Notes under the pieces: generated by a model
Told to the model about the DNA's origin: nothing
The model's input: only the letters and a program-made list of their open reading frames with translations
Databases searched by the model: none
Program-made: the position numbers and the translations under genes
In this document: piece by piece, positions 34,811-45,955 of the stretch
Numbering within the stretch: the stretch's first letter is position 1
Layout of the letters: the number at the start of each line of letters is the position of its first letter
Source: Isoptericola variabilis 225
GTDB taxonomy: Bacteria; Actinomycetota; Actinomycetes; Actinomycetales; Cellulomonadaceae
Assembly: GCF_000215105.1 (NCBI RefSeq)
Contig: NC_015588.1
Location: 1,240,001 to 1,304,000 of the forward strand
Direction of reading: 5' to 3'
Length of the DNA: 64,000 nt

Positions 34811-35867
34811 CGAGGTCGAGCCCCGCGAGCTGGTCGGCGAGGTCGACGACGGCGTCGACGTTGCGCACGCCGGCCTCGGTGGCCGGGAACGGGACCACGA
34901 GGTACCGCCGATCGCGCACCGCGGTGAGCTCCGCCGTCGCGGGGTTGGACTCGAGGCGCTCGATCTTGTCGTCGGCGGAGTTCCACAGCGCGTCGACGAG
35001 GACGATGACGTCGGGGTCGGCCTCGATGATCTGCTCCCACGAGAACGAGGTCCACGTGTCGTGCACGTCGGCCGCGACGTTCTCGAGCCCGACCGCGTCC
35101 ATGATCATCTGCGGCGCGCCGATGCCGGCCCCGACGTAGGGGATGTCGCTGCCGGAGGAGTACCAGAGGGCGGTGAGGCCGCGGTCGTCGGGCACGACGG
35201 ACTCGAGCGTGGCCCGCTGCTCGGCGACGAGCCGCTCGGCGCCGTCGGCGGCGTCGAAGATCGCCCCGACCTCGGCGATCTCGGCGAAGACGGTGTCGAA
35301 GGTCAGCGGGTCGGGCATGTAGCCCTCGCCCTTGCAGGCCGCCGGCGAGACGTACGTGCTCACGCCGAGCTGGGCGAGCGTGTCGCGGTCGCCTGCGCCG
35401 TCGGCCGTGACGTTCGACTCCCAGCCGGCGTAGACGAGGTCGGGCTCGAGCGCGAGCACCGCCTCGGTGCCGGGAACCTCGTCGCTGAACGGCTCGGCCA
35501 CGGGCGTGCCCGCGGCGGCGTCGGCGAGCGAGTCGGGCACGGGGCCGTCGAGGAACGCGGACCCGACGATCCGGTCGCCCAGGCCGAGCGCGAGCAGCAT
35601 CTCGGCGGTCGACGACTTGATCGTGACGACGCGCTCGGGCGGTGCGTCGAACGTGACGTCGTGGCCGCAGTTGTCGAGCGTGAGCGGGTACGACGACGCG
35701 GCACCGGCCGTGGTGGCGGCCGGTGCGGCGGGCGCGTCGGCGTCGGCGGACGAGCAGGCCGCGAGCAGGCCGACGACGGCGGACAGGGCGAGGGGCAGGG
35801 CGACGGCAGGGGCGCGACGAGGCACGACGACTCCGGGGGATCGGTCGGACGACGAACGACGCGTCAT
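34803..35867 (-). CDS. ABC substrate-binding lipoprotein (putative F420-0 importer)
   Basis: 354 residues from the ATG at 35867; an alternative GTG at 35825 with a GGAG site would give 340 residues and a more usual signal peptide (PRRAPAVALPLALSAVVG). The lipobox is LLAAC. The mature protein is a class III (BtuF-like) binding protein: VVTIKSSTAEMLLALGLGD, LVYAGWESN, YVGAGIGAPQMIMDAVGLEN. NCGHDVTFDAPPERVVT and the ACKGEGY block fit the proposed actinobacterial F420-0 binding family (TIGR03868). This is a family-level inference; a cobalamin or siderophore ligand is possible. It is the first gene of the three-gene operon. Confidence 0.82.
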   Translation of the reverse strand: MTRRSSSDRSPGVVVPRRAPAVALPLALSAVVGLLAACSSADADAPAAPAATTAGAASSYPLTLDNCGHDVTFDAPPERVVTIKSSTAEMLLALGLGDRIVGSAFLDGPVPDSLADAAAGTPVAEPFSDEVPGTEAVLALEPDLVYAGWESNVTADGAGDRDTLAQLGVSTYVSPAACKGEGYMPDPLTFDTVFAEIAEVGAIFDAADGAERLVAEQRATLESVVPDDRGLTALWYSSGSDIPYVGAGIGAPQMIMDAVGLENVAADVHDTWTSFSWEQIIEADPDVIVLVDALWNSADDKIERLESNPATAELTAVRDRRYLVVPFPATEAGVRNVDAVVDLADQLAGLDLDE

Positions 35868-35957
35868 CTCGCGTCACGCGGAACCGCGGCCCAGATGCGC
35901 GGGCCGCGCCGACGGGCCACATGCCGGCCCGTGATCCGCCGTCGAGCCTAGTACGCC

Positions 35958-36617
35958 TCAGGCGCGGGTCGCCGTCACCAGCAGGTACTCCCAGCCCATC
36001 GTGCCGTCGTCGCGCAGGTGCCGGTCGCCGAGCAGCTCGCGGACGTGCGCCTCGTCGCCCCACAGCGGCGGCGGCTGCGCGCCCGGGGGCGGCGGAGGAG
36101 CGTAGGGCCTCATCGTCGCGAACATCTCGCCGATGAACCCGGACGGCGTCCACGCGACGTTGCCGATCCGTCCCCCGGAGCGCGTGACGCGCACCAGCTC
36201 GTCGGCCGCGAGCCGGTGGAACGGGGCGAACATCACGCCGACGCACGACATCGTCACGTCGAACGCGCCGTCGTCGTACGGCAGGGCGTGCGCGTCGGCG
36301 ACCTCCCAGCGCAGGGTCGCGCCGCGCTCCTCGGCGAGGCGGCGGCCGGCGTCGAGCACCTCGGGCGCGATGTCGGACGCGACGACGTCGGCGCCGGCGA
36401 GCGCGGCCGGGATCGCGGCGTTGCCGGTGCCCGCGCCGACGTCGAGGACGCGGTCTCCGGGTCCGACGCCGAGCGCCTCGACGAGGGTGGCGCCCAGCGT
36501 GGGGATGACCGTGGTCGCGATGGTCGGGTAGTCGCCGGACGCCCACATGGCACTGTGCTTGGTGCGGACGGTGTCGAGCAGCTCGGCGGGGACGGGGTCG
36601 TTCTGCGTCAGGCTCAT
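35958..36617 (-). CDS. Class I SAM-dependent methyltransferase
   Basis: 219 residues from the ATG at 36617, preceded by AAGGAG. Motif I VLDVGAGTGNAAI, the acidic loop VVASDIAPEVLDAG, motif II DAHALPYDDGAFD and post-motif VRVTRSGGRIGNVAW give a typical UbiE/Methyltransf_25 fold. The substrate is unknown. It lies upstream of the importer operon on the same strand with 90 nt between, so it may share a function but is not obviously co-transcribed. Confidence 0.85.
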   Translation of the reverse strand: MSLTQNDPVPAELLDTVRTKHSAMWASGDYPTIATTVIPTLGATLVEALGVGPGDRVLDVGAGTGNAAIPAALAGADVVASDIAPEVLDAGRRLAEERGATLRWEVADAHALPYDDGAFDVTMSCVGVMFAPFHRLAADELVRVTRSGGRIGNVAWTPSGFIGEMFATMRPYAPPPPPGAQPPPLWGDEAHVRELLGDRHLRDDGTMGWEYLLVTATRA

Positions 36618-36809
36618 CGCGGGCTCCTTCGGATCCGGTGCCCCGGAGTCCACCTTCCCGCCGCCGTCCGTGCCGCACCAGGGCCCGACGAGATGAAATC
36701 CGCGTCCGCCGTCGCGACGTCGCACCCGGGAGGCGGCGTGCGTGGCCGCCGGGACGCGGCGACGGTGGAGGCGGACCTCGACAGCGACCGCGACACGGGG
36801 AGGACGAGG

Positions 36810-37157
36810 ATGTCGGAGCAGGACCGGCTCGCGCAGGTGCGCGAGGGGGTGGACGTGGTCGACAGCGCCGGGAACAGGGTCGGCACGGTCAAGGAGGTGC
36901 GCGGCGGCGACCCCGACGCCGTGACGTCCGCGGGTCAGGACCAGGGCGGCGGAGGCATCGTCGACACGTTCGCCGGTGCGCTCTTCGACCGGGACATCCA
37001 CGAGCAGGCGCGCGAGCGCCTGATCCGCTCGGGGTACGTGCAGATCGACGCCGCGGGGCTGTTCCCGGGCGACCGGTTCGCCGCGGCGGACGAGGTCGAC
37101 CGCGTCGAGGGCGACACGGTGCACCTCACGGTCGACGCCGACTCGCTGGTCGGCTGA
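36810..37157 (+). CDS. PRC-barrel/DUF2171-like small protein
   Basis: 115 residues from the ATG at 36810 with a GGGGAGGA site close upstream. The sequence VREGVDVVDSAGNRVGTVKE, then SGYVQIDAAGLFPGDRFAAA and DTVHLTVDADSLVG, shows a PRC-barrel-like beta-fold as in DUF2171 proteins. Such proteins are common and often linked to stress, but the function here is unknown. The arrangement is divergent from the methyltransferase gene. Confidence 0.75.
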   Translation: MSEQDRLAQVREGVDVVDSAGNRVGTVKEVRGGDPDAVTSAGQDQGGGGIVDTFAGALFDRDIHEQARERLIRSGYVQIDAAGLFPGDRFAAADEVDRVEGDTVHLTVDADSLVG

Positions 37158-37237
37158 CGGCCGCCGCAGATCTCACGAAGTCGTGACGTCCGCGCCCGCG
37201 GGCGCTCGTCGCGCGCGTCCGGTGGGACGCTGGAGTC

Positions 37238-38863
37238 ATGGGCACGACGGCGGGCCGCTGGGCGGCGCTCGCGGGCGTGGTCGCCGCGGGGACGGGTCTC
37301 GCGGTGGCCGAGCTCGTCGCGGCGTTCGTGGACCCGGCCGCGAGCCCGGTGCTCGCCGCGGGTGCCGCCGTCGTCGACGGGGTGCCCGGATGGCTCAAGG
37401 ACCTCGCGGTCGCGTGGTTCGGCACGGCCGACAAGGCCGTGCTCCTGGCCACGATGGGCGTGGTGCTCGCCGCGGGCGCGGCGCTCGCGGGCGTGCTCGA
37501 GCGGCGACGCCCGCCCGCGGGGGCGCTGCTGCTCGCCGCGGTCGGCGTGGTGGGCGGCGTCGTCGCGGCGGCCCGGCCCGGCGCGACCGCCGTGTGGGCG
37601 GTGCCGTCGCTCGTCGGCGTGGGCGCCGGCGTCGTGCTGCTCCGCGTGCTGGTCGCCCGCCTGCCCGCCCCCGCACGCGTCGTGTCAGAAACCCAGTGGG
37701 CCAGAACCCACCACTCTTCTGACACGGGCGTGGACGGTCCGCGGCTGTCAGAAACCCAGTGGGCCGGAGCCCACCACCCTTCTGACACGGGCGTGGACCG
37801 ACGGCGGTTCCTCGCCTGGAGCGGCGTGAGCGCGGCGGCGGCCCTGGTGGCGGTCGCGGCGTCGCGGGCGGTGAGCGCCGGGAGCCGGGCGGTCCAGGCG
37901 GTACGGGAGTCATTGCGCCTGCCGACGCCCGCGACCCCGGCGCCGCCCGTGCCGCCCGGGGCGGACCTCGGCGTCGAGCGCGCCGAGCCGTACATCACCC
38001 CCAACGAGACCTTCTACCGGATCGACACCGCGCTGCGGGTCCCCACCCCCGACCCCGCGGGGTGGTCGCTCACCGTGACCGGTCTGGTCGACGCGCCGTT
38101 CACGCTGACCTGGGACGAGCTGCTCGCCCTGCCGCTCGTCGAGCACCACGTGACGCTCACCTGCGTCTCCAACCCCGTGGGCGGCCCGCTCGTCGGGAAC
38201 GCGCTGTGGCTCGGCTACCCGGTGCGGGAGCTCCTCGTCCGCGCCCGCCCGCAACAAGGCGCCGACATGGTGCTCTCGCGCAGCGTCGACGGCTTCACCG
38301 CGGGCACGCCGCTCGACGTGCTGCTCGAGGAGTCGCGCACGTCGCTGCTCGCGATCGGCATGAACGGCGAGCCGCTGCCGCCCGAGCACGGCTTCCCCGC
38401 GCGCCTGGTGGTTCCGGGCCTGTACGGGTACGTGTCGGCGACCAAGTGGGTCACCGAGCTCAAGGTCACGCGGTTCGCCGACGACGAGGCGTACTGGACG
38501 CCCCGCGGCTGGTCCGAGCGGGGGCCGATCAAGCTGTCGAGCCGCATCGACATCCCGCGGCCCGGGGACGACCTGCCGGCCGGCGAGGTCGTCGTCGCGG
38601 GCGTCGCATGGGCGCAGCACACCGGGATCTCCGGCGTCGAGGTGCGGGTCGACGACGGCCCGTGGGTCACCGCCGAGCTCGCCGACACCGTGGGCCCCGA
38701 CACGTGGCGGCAGTGGCGGTTCGTGTGGGACGCGCCGCCCGGCGACCACCTCGTCGCGGTCCGGGCGACGGACGCGGACGGCGTCGTGCAGACCGGCGAG
38801 CAGACGCCCGTCGCACCCGACGGCGCGACCGGGTGGCACACCATCAGCCTCACGATCGTCTGA
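37238..38863 (+). CDS. Membrane-anchored sulfite-oxidase-family molybdopterin oxidoreductase
   Basis: 541 residues. The N-terminal 140 residues hold three or four membrane spans. A low-complexity linker (about 148-190) made by two tandem palindromic elements follows, then a further hydrophobic segment (FLAWSGVSAAAALVAVAA). The catalytic domain (about 250-445) has the sulfite-oxidase molybdopterin fold, with the pterin-binding region NETFYRID and the cysteine ligand in LTCVSNPVGG. A C-terminal Mo-co dimerisation domain (GEVVVAGVAWAQHTGISGVE) ends the protein. Such membrane-tethered enzymes are common in actinobacteria; the substrate is unknown. The linker does not appear conserved in nature and is explained by repeat insertion. 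Confidence 0.85.
   Translation: MGTTAGRWAALAGVVAAGTGLAVAELVAAFVDPAASPVLAAGAAVVDGVPGWLKDLAVAWFGTADKAVLLATMGVVLAAGAALAGVLERRRPPAGALLLAAVGVVGGVVAAARPGATAVWAVPSLVGVGAGVVLLRVLVARLPAPARVVSETQWARTHHSSDTGVDGPRLSETQWAGAHHPSDTGVDRRRFLAWSGVSAAAALVAVAASRAVSAGSRAVQAVRESLRLPTPATPAPPVPPGADLGVERAEPYITPNETFYRIDTALRVPTPDPAGWSLTVTGLVDAPFTLTWDELLALPLVEHHVTLTCVSNPVGGPLVGNALWLGYPVRELLVRARPQQGADMVLSRSVDGFTAGTPLDVLLEESRTSLLAIGMNGEPLPPEHGFPARLVVPGLYGYVSATKWVTELKVTRFADDEAYWTPRGWSERGPIKLSSRIDIPRPGDDLPAGEVVVAGVAWAQHTGISGVEVRVDDGPWVTAELADTVGPDTWRQWRFVWDAPPGDHLVAVRATDADGVVQTGEQTPVAPDGATGWHTISLTIV
37681..37726. repeat. 46-nt palindromic element, copy 1 (in coding sequence)
   Basis: The outer arms CGTGTCAGAA and TTCTGACACG and the inner arms GTGGG and CCCAC are present. 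It is read in frame as VSETQWARTHHSSDT in the linker of the sulfite-oxidase-like protein. It is exactly the same length as the copies at 37744, 52421 and 55868. Confidence 0.85.
37744..37789. repeat. 46-nt palindromic element, copy 2 (in coding sequence)
   Basis: The second copy is in tandem with copy 1, offset by 63 nt (21 codons). Both are followed by GGCGTGGAC, so copy 2 probably arose by duplication of copy 1 plus its flank. It reads LSETQWAGAHHPSDT. Its first two bases differ from the other copies. Confidence 0.85.
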
Positions 38864-38868
38864 CTCGC

Positions 38869-38874
38869 TAGGGT
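38869..38874 (+). promoter_or_regulatory. Leaderless -10 box for the SDR gene
   Basis: TAGGGT lies 6 nt before the ATG at 38881. There is no Shine-Dalgarno, and the upstream gene stops only 17 nt before, so transcription probably starts at the start codon. Confidence 0.5.
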
Positions 38875-38880
38875 GCGGCC

Positions 38881-39657
38881 ATGACCAGCACCGCACCGCA
38901 GACCCGTCGCGCGCTCGTCACGGGCGCGTCGTCCGGCATCGGGGCCGCCACGGTCCGCCGCCTGCGCGCCGAGGGGTGGGACGTCGTCGCCGCGGCCCGT
39001 CGGGCCGAGCGACTGGAGGCGCTCGCGGCCGAGACCGGCGCGGAGGCGTACCCGCTCGACGTGACCGACGACGCCGCGGTCGCGGCGCTCGCGGCCCACC
39101 TCGAGGCCACGGGCGGTCTCGACGCCGTGGTCAACAACGCCGGGGGAGCGTTCGGCCTCGACCGCGTCGAGGACGCCGACCTGCAGCAGTGGCGGGACAT
39201 GTACGAGCTCAACGTCCTCGGCACGCTGCGCGTGACCAAGGCCGTGCTGCCGCTGCTGCGGGCGTCGGCCGCGCGCACCGGCGGGAGCGACGTCGTCGTC
39301 GTGACGTCGACCGCCGCGCACGGCGCGTACGAGGGCGGCGCCGGCTACACCGCCGCCAAGCACGGCGAGCGCATGCTCTCGACCACGCTGCGCTGGGAGA
39401 TCGCCGGCGAGCCGATCCGGGTCATCGAGATCGCGCCCGGCGCGGTGGCCACGGAGGAGTTCTCGCTCGTGCGGTTCGACGGCGACGCCGAGCGGGCGGC
39501 CAAGGTCTACGAGGGCTACCAGCCGCTCGTCGCCGACGACGTCGCCGACACCATCGCCTGGACCCTGACCCGGCCGGCGCACGTCAACGTCGACCTCGTC
39601 GTCGTGCGGCCGCGCGCGCAGGCGCACAACGAGAAGATCGCGCGCACCGGCGTCTGA
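38881..39657 (+). CDS. Short-chain dehydrogenase/reductase
   Basis: 258 residues. The cofactor motif TGASSGIG near the N-terminus, VVNNAGG, and the catalytic YTAAK are all present. ARRAERLEALA after the second strand suggests NADP preference. The C-terminal part (GAVATEEFSLVRFDGD) is typical of the YdfG-like, serine/3-hydroxy-acid dehydrogenase subgroup. The substrate is unknown. It starts 17 nt after the sulfite-oxidase-like gene but with its own probable leaderless promoter. It ends at an inverted repeat before the ileS leader. Confidence 0.87.
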   Translation: MTSTAPQTRRALVTGASSGIGAATVRRLRAEGWDVVAAARRAERLEALAAETGAEAYPLDVTDDAAVAALAAHLEATGGLDAVVNNAGGAFGLDRVEDADLQQWRDMYELNVLGTLRVTKAVLPLLRASAARTGGSDVVVVTSTAAHGAYEGGAGYTAAKHGERMLSTTLRWEIAGEPIRVIEIAPGAVATEEFSLVRFDGDAERAAKVYEGYQPLVADDVADTIAWTLTRPAHVNVDLVVVRPRAQAHNEKIARTGV

Positions 39658-39663
39658 GGTCCG

Positions 39664-39722
39664 CGAGAGAGCGACCCGTCGCCGAAGAAGGGCTCTCGGG
39701 CCGGTGTCCCGTCGCTCTCTCG
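39664..39722. terminator. Inverted repeat after the SDR gene
   Basis: The 12-nt arms cgagagagcgac (39664-39675) and gtcgctctctcg (39711-39722) are perfectly complementary, with a GC-rich 35-nt loop that can fold further. Placed between the SDR stop and the ileS leader, it probably ends upstream transcription. Confidence 0.6.
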
Positions 39723-39774
39723 ACGACCGATCGCCATCTCGGCGCAGGTGGGGGAACGGAGTTGCGTGCCCGGC

Positions 39775-40010
39775 TACGATGGACGCACAGGCGTCGACCC
39801 GGCCATCACCGGTGAGCCTCCGGAAGAACGGCTCGCTCGCGAGCTCACTAGACCCGGACGGGTAGGCCCGTCACAGCCGTCAACGAGCGGCGGATCCCGG
39901 ACCCCGGGGCCCGCAAGCGGGGTGGTACCGCGGCCCTGCGCACGCCCAGCGTGCGCCGGCGTCGTCCTCGCACAGCAGTGCCGTCGTCGTACCACCTGTC
40001 CAGGAGCCCA
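39775..40010 (+). promoter_or_regulatory. Translational T-box riboswitch for isoleucine upstream of ileS
   Basis: The T-box core TGGTACCGCGG (39923-39933), complementary to the tRNA acceptor end region, is present. A short stem I region (about 39785-39820) carries ATC (39805-39807) in ggccatcaccgg, fitting an isoleucine specifier, and is followed by the conserved GGAAGAACGG-like stretch. A TACGAT -10 box lies at 39775-39780. No terminator or U-run follows the T-box, and the Shine-Dalgarno AGGAG (40002-40006) is close downstream. This fits the actinobacterial class with a very short stem I that controls translation by sequestering the ribosome-binding site. Confidence 0.85.
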
Positions 40011-40013
40011 CCC

Positions 40014-43000
40014 ATGGCCTATCCGCTGCACCGCTCGACCACCGACCCGAAGAGCCCGGGCGCCGCGTTCGGCATCGCCGGCGTGCCGGCCTCCCCGCAG
40101 CTGCCGCAGATCGAGCGCGACGTCCTGGCGTACTGGGAGCAGGACGACACGTTCCGCGCGTCGGTCGAGAAGAACCCCGCGGGCGAGGACGGCAGCAACG
40201 AGTTCGTCTTCTACGACGGCCCGCCCTTCGCGAACGGCCTGCCCCACTACGGTCACCTGCTCACGGGCTACGTCAAGGACGTCGTCCCGCGCTACCAGAC
40301 GATGCGCGGCCGGCGCGTCGAGCGCCGCTTCGGCTGGGACACGCACGGGCTGCCCGCCGAGCTCGAGGCGATGAGCCAGCTCGGCATCAAGACCAAGGAC
40401 GAGATCCTCGAGCTCGGCATCGAGAGGTTCAACGACGCCTGCCGCCGCTCGGTGCTCAAGTACACCTCGGAGTGGCGCGACTACGTCACCCGCCAGGCGC
40501 GCTGGGTCGACTTCGACAACGACTACCGGACGCTCAACCCGACCTTCATGGAGTCGGTCATCTGGGCGTTCAAGCGCCTCTACGACTCCGGGCTGGTCTA
40601 CGAGGACTTCCGCGTCCTGCCGTACTGCTGGAACGACCAGACGCCGCTGAGCAACCACGAGCTGCGCATGGACGACGACGTCTACCAGACGCGCCAGGAC
40701 CCGGCCGTCACCGTGGGCCTCGAGGTCACCTCGGTGCCCGACGCCGCGGCCGCGGCGGGCCTGCAGCCCGGAGACAAGCTGCTCGTGTGGACGACGACGC
40801 CGTGGACGCTGCCGTCCAACCTGCTCGTCATGATCGGCCCCGACATCGACTACGTCGTCGTCGAGTCGGCGCACACCGGCTCGCCGCTGCGCTACGTGCT
40901 CGCCGAGGCCCGCGTCGACGCGTACGCGCGCGAGCTCACCGACGACGGCGCGGACGCCCCGCGCGTCGTCGCGCGCCTGACCGGCCGCGACATGCTCGGC
41001 GCGACCTACACGCCGCCGTTCTCCTACTACGAGGGCCACGAGCGCGCGCACCGCGTGGTCGAGGCCGACTTCGTCACGACGACGGACGGCACCGGCCTGG
41101 TGCACAGCGCCGGCGCGTTCGGCGAGGACGACAAGATCGTGTGCGACCGCGAGGGCGTCGCGTCGGTCATGCCCGTGCGCGCCGACGGCACGTTCACGCA
41201 CCCGGTCGACGAGTACGCGGGGCTGCAGGTCTTCGACGCCAACCACCCGATCATCGACCACCTCAAGGCCCGCACCCGCGGCGAGGACCAGGCGGGCGCG
41301 ACGACGCCCGGCACGGTGCTGCTGCGCCGCGAGTCGTACGCGCACTCCTACCCGCACTGCTGGCGGTGCCGCCAGCCGCTGATGTACATGGGCGTGTCCT
41401 CGTGGTTCGTCGAGGTCACCAAGATCAAGGAGCGCATGCTCGAGCTGAACGAGCAGATCTCCTGGACGCCCGCCCACATCAAGCACGGCCAGTTCGGCAA
41501 GTGGCTCGAGAACGCGCGCGACTGGTCGATCACGCGCAACCGGTTCTGGGGCTCGCCGGTGCCCGTGTGGAAGAGCGACGACCCGGCGTACCCGCGCGTC
41601 GACGTCTACGGGTCCTTCGAGGAGCTCGAGCGCGACTTCGGCACCCTGCCGCGCAACGCCGCCGGGGAGCCGGACCTGCACCGGCCCTACGTCGACGAGC
41701 TCACGCGGCCCAACCCCGACGACCCGACGGGGAGGTCCACGATGCGCCGGGTCGAGGACGTGCTCGACGTCTGGTTCGACTCCGGCTCGATGCCCTACGC
41801 GCAGGTGCACCACCCGTTCGAGAACGCGGAGTGGTTCGAGCACCACTTCCCGGGCGACTTCATCGTCGAGTACATCGGCCAGACGCGCGGGTGGTTCTAC
41901 ACGCTCCACGTCCTGGCCACGGCCCTGTTCGACCGCCCGGCGTTCCGCACGGCGCTCTCGCACGGCATCGTGCTCGGCTCCGACGGGCGCAAGATGAGCA
42001 AGTCGCTGCGCAACTACCCGGACGTCAACGAGGTCTTCGACCGCGACGGCTCCGACGCGATGCGCTGGTTCCTCATGGCCTCGCCGATCCTGCGCGGCGG
42101 CAACCTCGTCGTCACCGAGGAGGGCATCCGCGACGCGGTGCGCCAGGTGCTGCTGCCGCTGTGGAGCACGTACTACTTCTTCACCCTGTACGCGAACTCC
42201 GCCGGTGACGGGTCGGGCTACGAGGCGAAGCCCGTGGTCGCCGAGCGCGTCGCGAGCCTGCCCGCGCTCGACCGGTACCTGCTCGCGCGCACGCACGACC
42301 TCGTCGCGCGCGTGACCGACCAGCTCGACGCCTACGACATCGCCGGCGCGTGCGAGTCGGTGCGCGACCACCTCGACGTCCTGACCAACTGGTACGTGCG
42401 CACCCAGCGCGACCGGTTCTGGGCCGAGGACCCCGACGCGTTCGACACGCTGTGGACCGCGCTCGAGGCGCTGTCCCGCGTCATGGCTCCGCTCGCGCCG
42501 CTGCTCACCGAGGAGGTCTGGCGCGGCCTGACCGGCGGCCGGTCCGTGCACCTCGCCGACTGGCCGGTGTCCGACGGCGCGGTCGAGCCCGCGCTCGTGG
42601 CCGACGACGCGCTCGTCGCGGCCATGGACGAGGTGCGCGCCGTCGTCTCGACGACGCTCGCGCTGCGCAAGGCCAACGCGCTGCGCGTGCGCCAGCCGCT
42701 CGCGCGGCTCACCGTGGCGGTCGACGACCCGGAGGCGCTCGCGGACTACGTCCCGCTGCTGGCGAGCGAGCTCAACGTCAAGCAGGTCGACGTGCTGCAC
42801 GCCGACGCCGCGGCCGCCGAGCGGTTCGGCATCACCGAGCGGCTCGCGGTCAACGCCCGCGCCGCCGGCCCCCGCCTGGGGCGCGGCGTGCAGGCGGTCA
42901 TCAAGGCCGCCAAGGGCGGCGCCTGGCACCGGGACGCCGACGGCGCGGTCGTCGTGGCGACCGACGACGGCGAGGTGCCGCTGCTCGAGACCGAGTACGA

Positions 43001-43382
43001 GCTGACGACCGTGGTCGCTCAGGGTGCCGGCGGGGCGGACGGCGCCGGCGACGAGGTCGCCGCGAGCGTGCTGCCGGGCGGCGGGTTCGTCGTCCTCGAC
43101 CTCGCGCTCGACGACGCGCTGCGCGCCGAGGGCTACGCCCGCGACGTCGTGCGCGACGTCCAGGACGCGCGCAAGGCCGCGGGCCTCGAGGTCTCCGACC
43201 GGATCGACCTCGAGCTCGACGTGCCCGCCGCGCACGTCGCCGACGTCGAGGCGCACCGCGAGCTGGTGATGCGCGAGACGCTCGCCGTGTCGCTGGCCGT
43301 GGCCGGCGTCGACGGGGCCTCGCGCGCGGTGCGCGTGCGCAAGGCCGAGAACGTCGCCGTCGAGCAGGGGGAGGGTGCGTGA
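40014..43382 (+). CDS. ileS: Isoleucyl-tRNA synthetase, type 2
   Basis: 1,122 residues from the ATG at 40014, 7 nt after AGGAG. The HIGH motif appears as LPHYGH near residue 77 and KMSKS as GRKMSKS near residue 659. The editing (CP1) domain lies between them ([14 protein letters not shown]). The length, the [15 protein letters not shown] block and the C-terminal extension mark it as the eukaryote-like type 2 enzyme, which is known to be mupirocin-tolerant in characterised cases. It charges tRNA-Ile in the cytoplasm and is controlled by the T-box just upstream. Its stop overlaps folC by 4 nt. Confidence 0.96.
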   Translation: MAYPLHRSTTDPKSPGAAFGIAGVPASPQLPQIERDVLAYWEQDDTFRASVEKNPAGEDGSNEFVFYDGPPFANGLPHYGHLLTGYVKDVVPRYQTMRGRRVERRFGWDTHGLPAELEAMSQLGIKTKDEILELGIERFNDACRRSVLKYTSEWRDYVTRQARWVDFDNDYRTLNPTFMESVIWAFKRLYDSGLVYEDFRVLPYCWNDQTPLSNHELRMDDDVYQTRQDPAVTVGLEVTSVPDAAAAAGLQPGDKLLVWTTTPWTLPSNLLVMIGPDIDYVVVESAHTGSPLRYVLAEARVDAYARELTDDGADAPRVVARLTGRDMLGATYTPPFSYYEGHERAHRVVEADFVTTTDGTGLVHSAGAFGEDDKIVCDREGVASVMPVRADGTFTHPVDEYAGLQVFDANHPIIDHLKARTRGEDQAGATTPGTVLLRRESYAHSYPHCWRCRQPLMYMGVSSWFVEVTKIKERMLELNEQISWTPAHIKHGQFGKWLENARDWSITRNRFWGSPVPVWKSDDPAYPRVDVYGSFEELERDFGTLPRNAAGEPDLHRPYVDELTRPNPDDPTGRSTMRRVEDVLDVWFDSGSMPYAQVHHPFENAEWFEHHFPGDFIVEYIGQTRGWFYTLHVLATALFDRPAFRTALSHGIVLGSDGRKMSKSLRNYPDVNEVFDRDGSDAMRWFLMASPILRGGNLVVTEEGIRDAVRQVLLPLWSTYYFFTLYANSAGDGSGYEAKPVVAERVASLPALDRYLLARTHDLVARVTDQLDAYDIAGACESVRDHLDVLTNWYVRTQRDRFWAEDPDAFDTLWTALEALSRVMAPLAPLLTEEVWRGLTGGRSVHLADWPVSDGAVEPALVADDALVAAMDEVRAVVSTTLALRKANALRVRQPLARLTVAVDDPEALADYVPLLASELNVKQVDVLHADAAAAERFGITERLAVNARAAGPRLGRGVQAVIKAAKGGAWHRDADGAVVVATDDGEVPLLETEYELTTVVAQGAGGADGAGDEVAASVLPGGGFVVLDLALDDALRAEGYARDVVRDVQDARKAAGLEVSDRIDLELDVPAAHVADVEAHRELVMRETLAVSLAVAGVDGASRAVRVRKAENVAVEQGEGA

Positions 43383-44779
43383 GCGCCGCGAAGAAGGGCT
43401 CGGGCAAGGCCGCGCGCGAGGCGGCCGAGGACGCCGTCGCGCGCGAGCAGCTCAAGGAGGTCTACGCGCACATCATGTCGCGTGCCCCCGAGCACGACAT
43501 CGACCCGACGCTCGCGCGCGTCCAGCGCGTCCTCGAGCTGCTCGGCGACCCGCAGCACGCGTTCCGCTCGATCCACCTCACGGGCACGAACGGCAAGTCG
43601 TCGACCGCGCGCATGACCGAGCGCCTCGTGCGCGAGCACGGGCTGCGCACGGGCCTGTTCACGTCGCCGCACCTGACGAGCGTGACCGAGCGGATCCAGG
43701 TCGACGGCGAGCCGCTGAGCGCGGCGCGCTTCGTCGAGGTGTGGGAGGACGTCGCGCCCTACGTCGGCGTCGCGGACCGCGAGTCGGCCGAGGCCGGCGG
43801 CCCGCCGCTGAGCTTCTTCGAGGTGCTCACGGTCATGGCGATCGCGGCGTTCGCGGACGCGCCCGTCGACGTCGCGGTGATCGAGGTCGGCATGGGCGGC
43901 CGGTGGGACTCCACGAACGTCGTCGACGGCGAGGTCGCGATCCTCACCCCGGTCGGCATCGACCACGAGCGCTGGCTCGGCTCGACGCTCGAGGAGATCG
44001 CCACGGAGAAGTCGGGCATCGTCAAGGAGCGCGCGACCGTGGTCAGCGCGCTGCAGGCGCCCGAGGTCGACGAGATCCTGCGCGCCCGGGCGTCCGACGT
44101 CTCCGCGCGGCTGCTGCGCGAGGGCGTCGAGCTCGAGGTCGCGGGCCGTCAGCTCGCCGTCGGCGGCCAGCTCGTGAACCTGCGCACGCCCGCCGGCCTC
44201 TACACCGACGTCCCGGTGCCGCTGCACGGCGAGCACCAGGCGCACAACGCGCTGCTCGCCCTCGCCGCGGTCGAGCAGCTGCTCGGCGGACGGACCCTCG
44301 ACGGGGCCGTCGTCGAGGCCGCGTTCGCCGACGTCACCGCGCCCGGGCGGCTCGAGCTCGTGCGGTCGAGCCCGACCGTGCTCGTCGACGCCGCGCACAA
44401 CCCGCACGGCGCCGAGGCGCTCGTCGCGGCGCTCGAGGAGGCGTTCGGCTTCCGCACGCTCGTGGGCGTCGTGGCCGTCATGGCCGACAAGGACGCCGAG
44501 GGGCTGCTCGCCACGCTCGAGCCGACGCTCGCGTCCGTCGTCGTGACCCGGAACTCGTCGCCGCGCTCGGCGGACCCGCACGACCTCGCCGAGGTCGCGC
44601 GCGAGGTGTTCGGCGAGGACCGCGTGCAGGTGACGGAGCGCCTCGACGAGGCGATCCAGGTCGCGACCGACCTCGCCGAGCGCGACGACGCCGTCGGCGT
44701 CGGCACCGGCACGGGCGTGCTGGTCACCGGCTCGGTCATCACCGTCGCCGACGCGCGGATCCTCCTGGGCCGTGGCTGA
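43379..44779 (+). CDS. folC: Bifunctional folylpolyglutamate/dihydrofolate synthase
   Basis: 466 residues from a GTG at 43379 overlapping the ileS stop (GTGA). A lysine-rich N-terminal extension (about 1-25) precedes the Mur-ligase core: P-loop [14 protein letters not shown], the [15 protein letters not shown] loop, [26 protein letters not shown], and the C-terminal domain with [12 protein letters not shown]. It adds glutamates to folates (and forms dihydrofolate). The partner DUF4233 gene, which follows folC directly in many actinobacteria, is displaced here by about 5 kb of dha and TetR/MFS genes. Confidence 0.95.
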   Translation: MSAAKKGSGKAAREAAEDAVAREQLKEVYAHIMSRAPEHDIDPTLARVQRVLELLGDPQHAFRSIHLTGTNGKSSTARMTERLVREHGLRTGLFTSPHLTSVTERIQVDGEPLSAARFVEVWEDVAPYVGVADRESAEAGGPPLSFFEVLTVMAIAAFADAPVDVAVIEVGMGGRWDSTNVVDGEVAILTPVGIDHERWLGSTLEEIATEKSGIVKERATVVSALQAPEVDEILRARASDVSARLLREGVELEVAGRQLAVGGQLVNLRTPAGLYTDVPVPLHGEHQAHNALLALAAVEQLLGGRTLDGAVVEAAFADVTAPGRLELVRSSPTVLVDAAHNPHGAEALVAALEEAFGFRTLVGVVAVMADKDAEGLLATLEPTLASVVVTRNSSPRSADPHDLAEVAREVFGEDRVQVTERLDEAIQVATDLAERDDAVGVGTGTGVLVTGSVITVADARILLGRG

Positions 44780-44907
44780 GGCCCCGGGCGTCCCGTCGTG
44801 AGCGGCGTCCCGTGCGCTCCTCGCCGCGCGGGTGTTTGATGGTCCGCAGGGCGTGCGGGTCGCGCCGGGGCGGCCCGGCGCCTCGTGACGAGGAGGGACG
44901 TGCTGCG

Positions 44908-45903
<996 letters not shown>

Positions 45904-45955
45904 CACCCGCGGGCCGGTGACCGGCCCGAGGCCGTCGGGAGAGGGAAGGGGCGCG

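Noticed and set aside
35868..35957. Cobalamin riboswitch upstream of the ABC importer
   Set aside because: The region is GC-rich and folds, but the B12-box consensus is not visible and the 90-nt gap is too short.
37681..37789. Two tandem hairpins read as a CRISPR-like or terminator array
   Set aside because: They lie inside an open coding frame, have only two units, and match single copies elsewhere.
39774..43256. 1,160-codon minus-strand frame opposite ileS
   Set aside because: Shadow of ileS and the T-box; no protein features.
44780..44907. Terminator between folC and dhaK
   Set aside because: GC-rich with no convincing inverted repeat, so read-through cannot be excluded.
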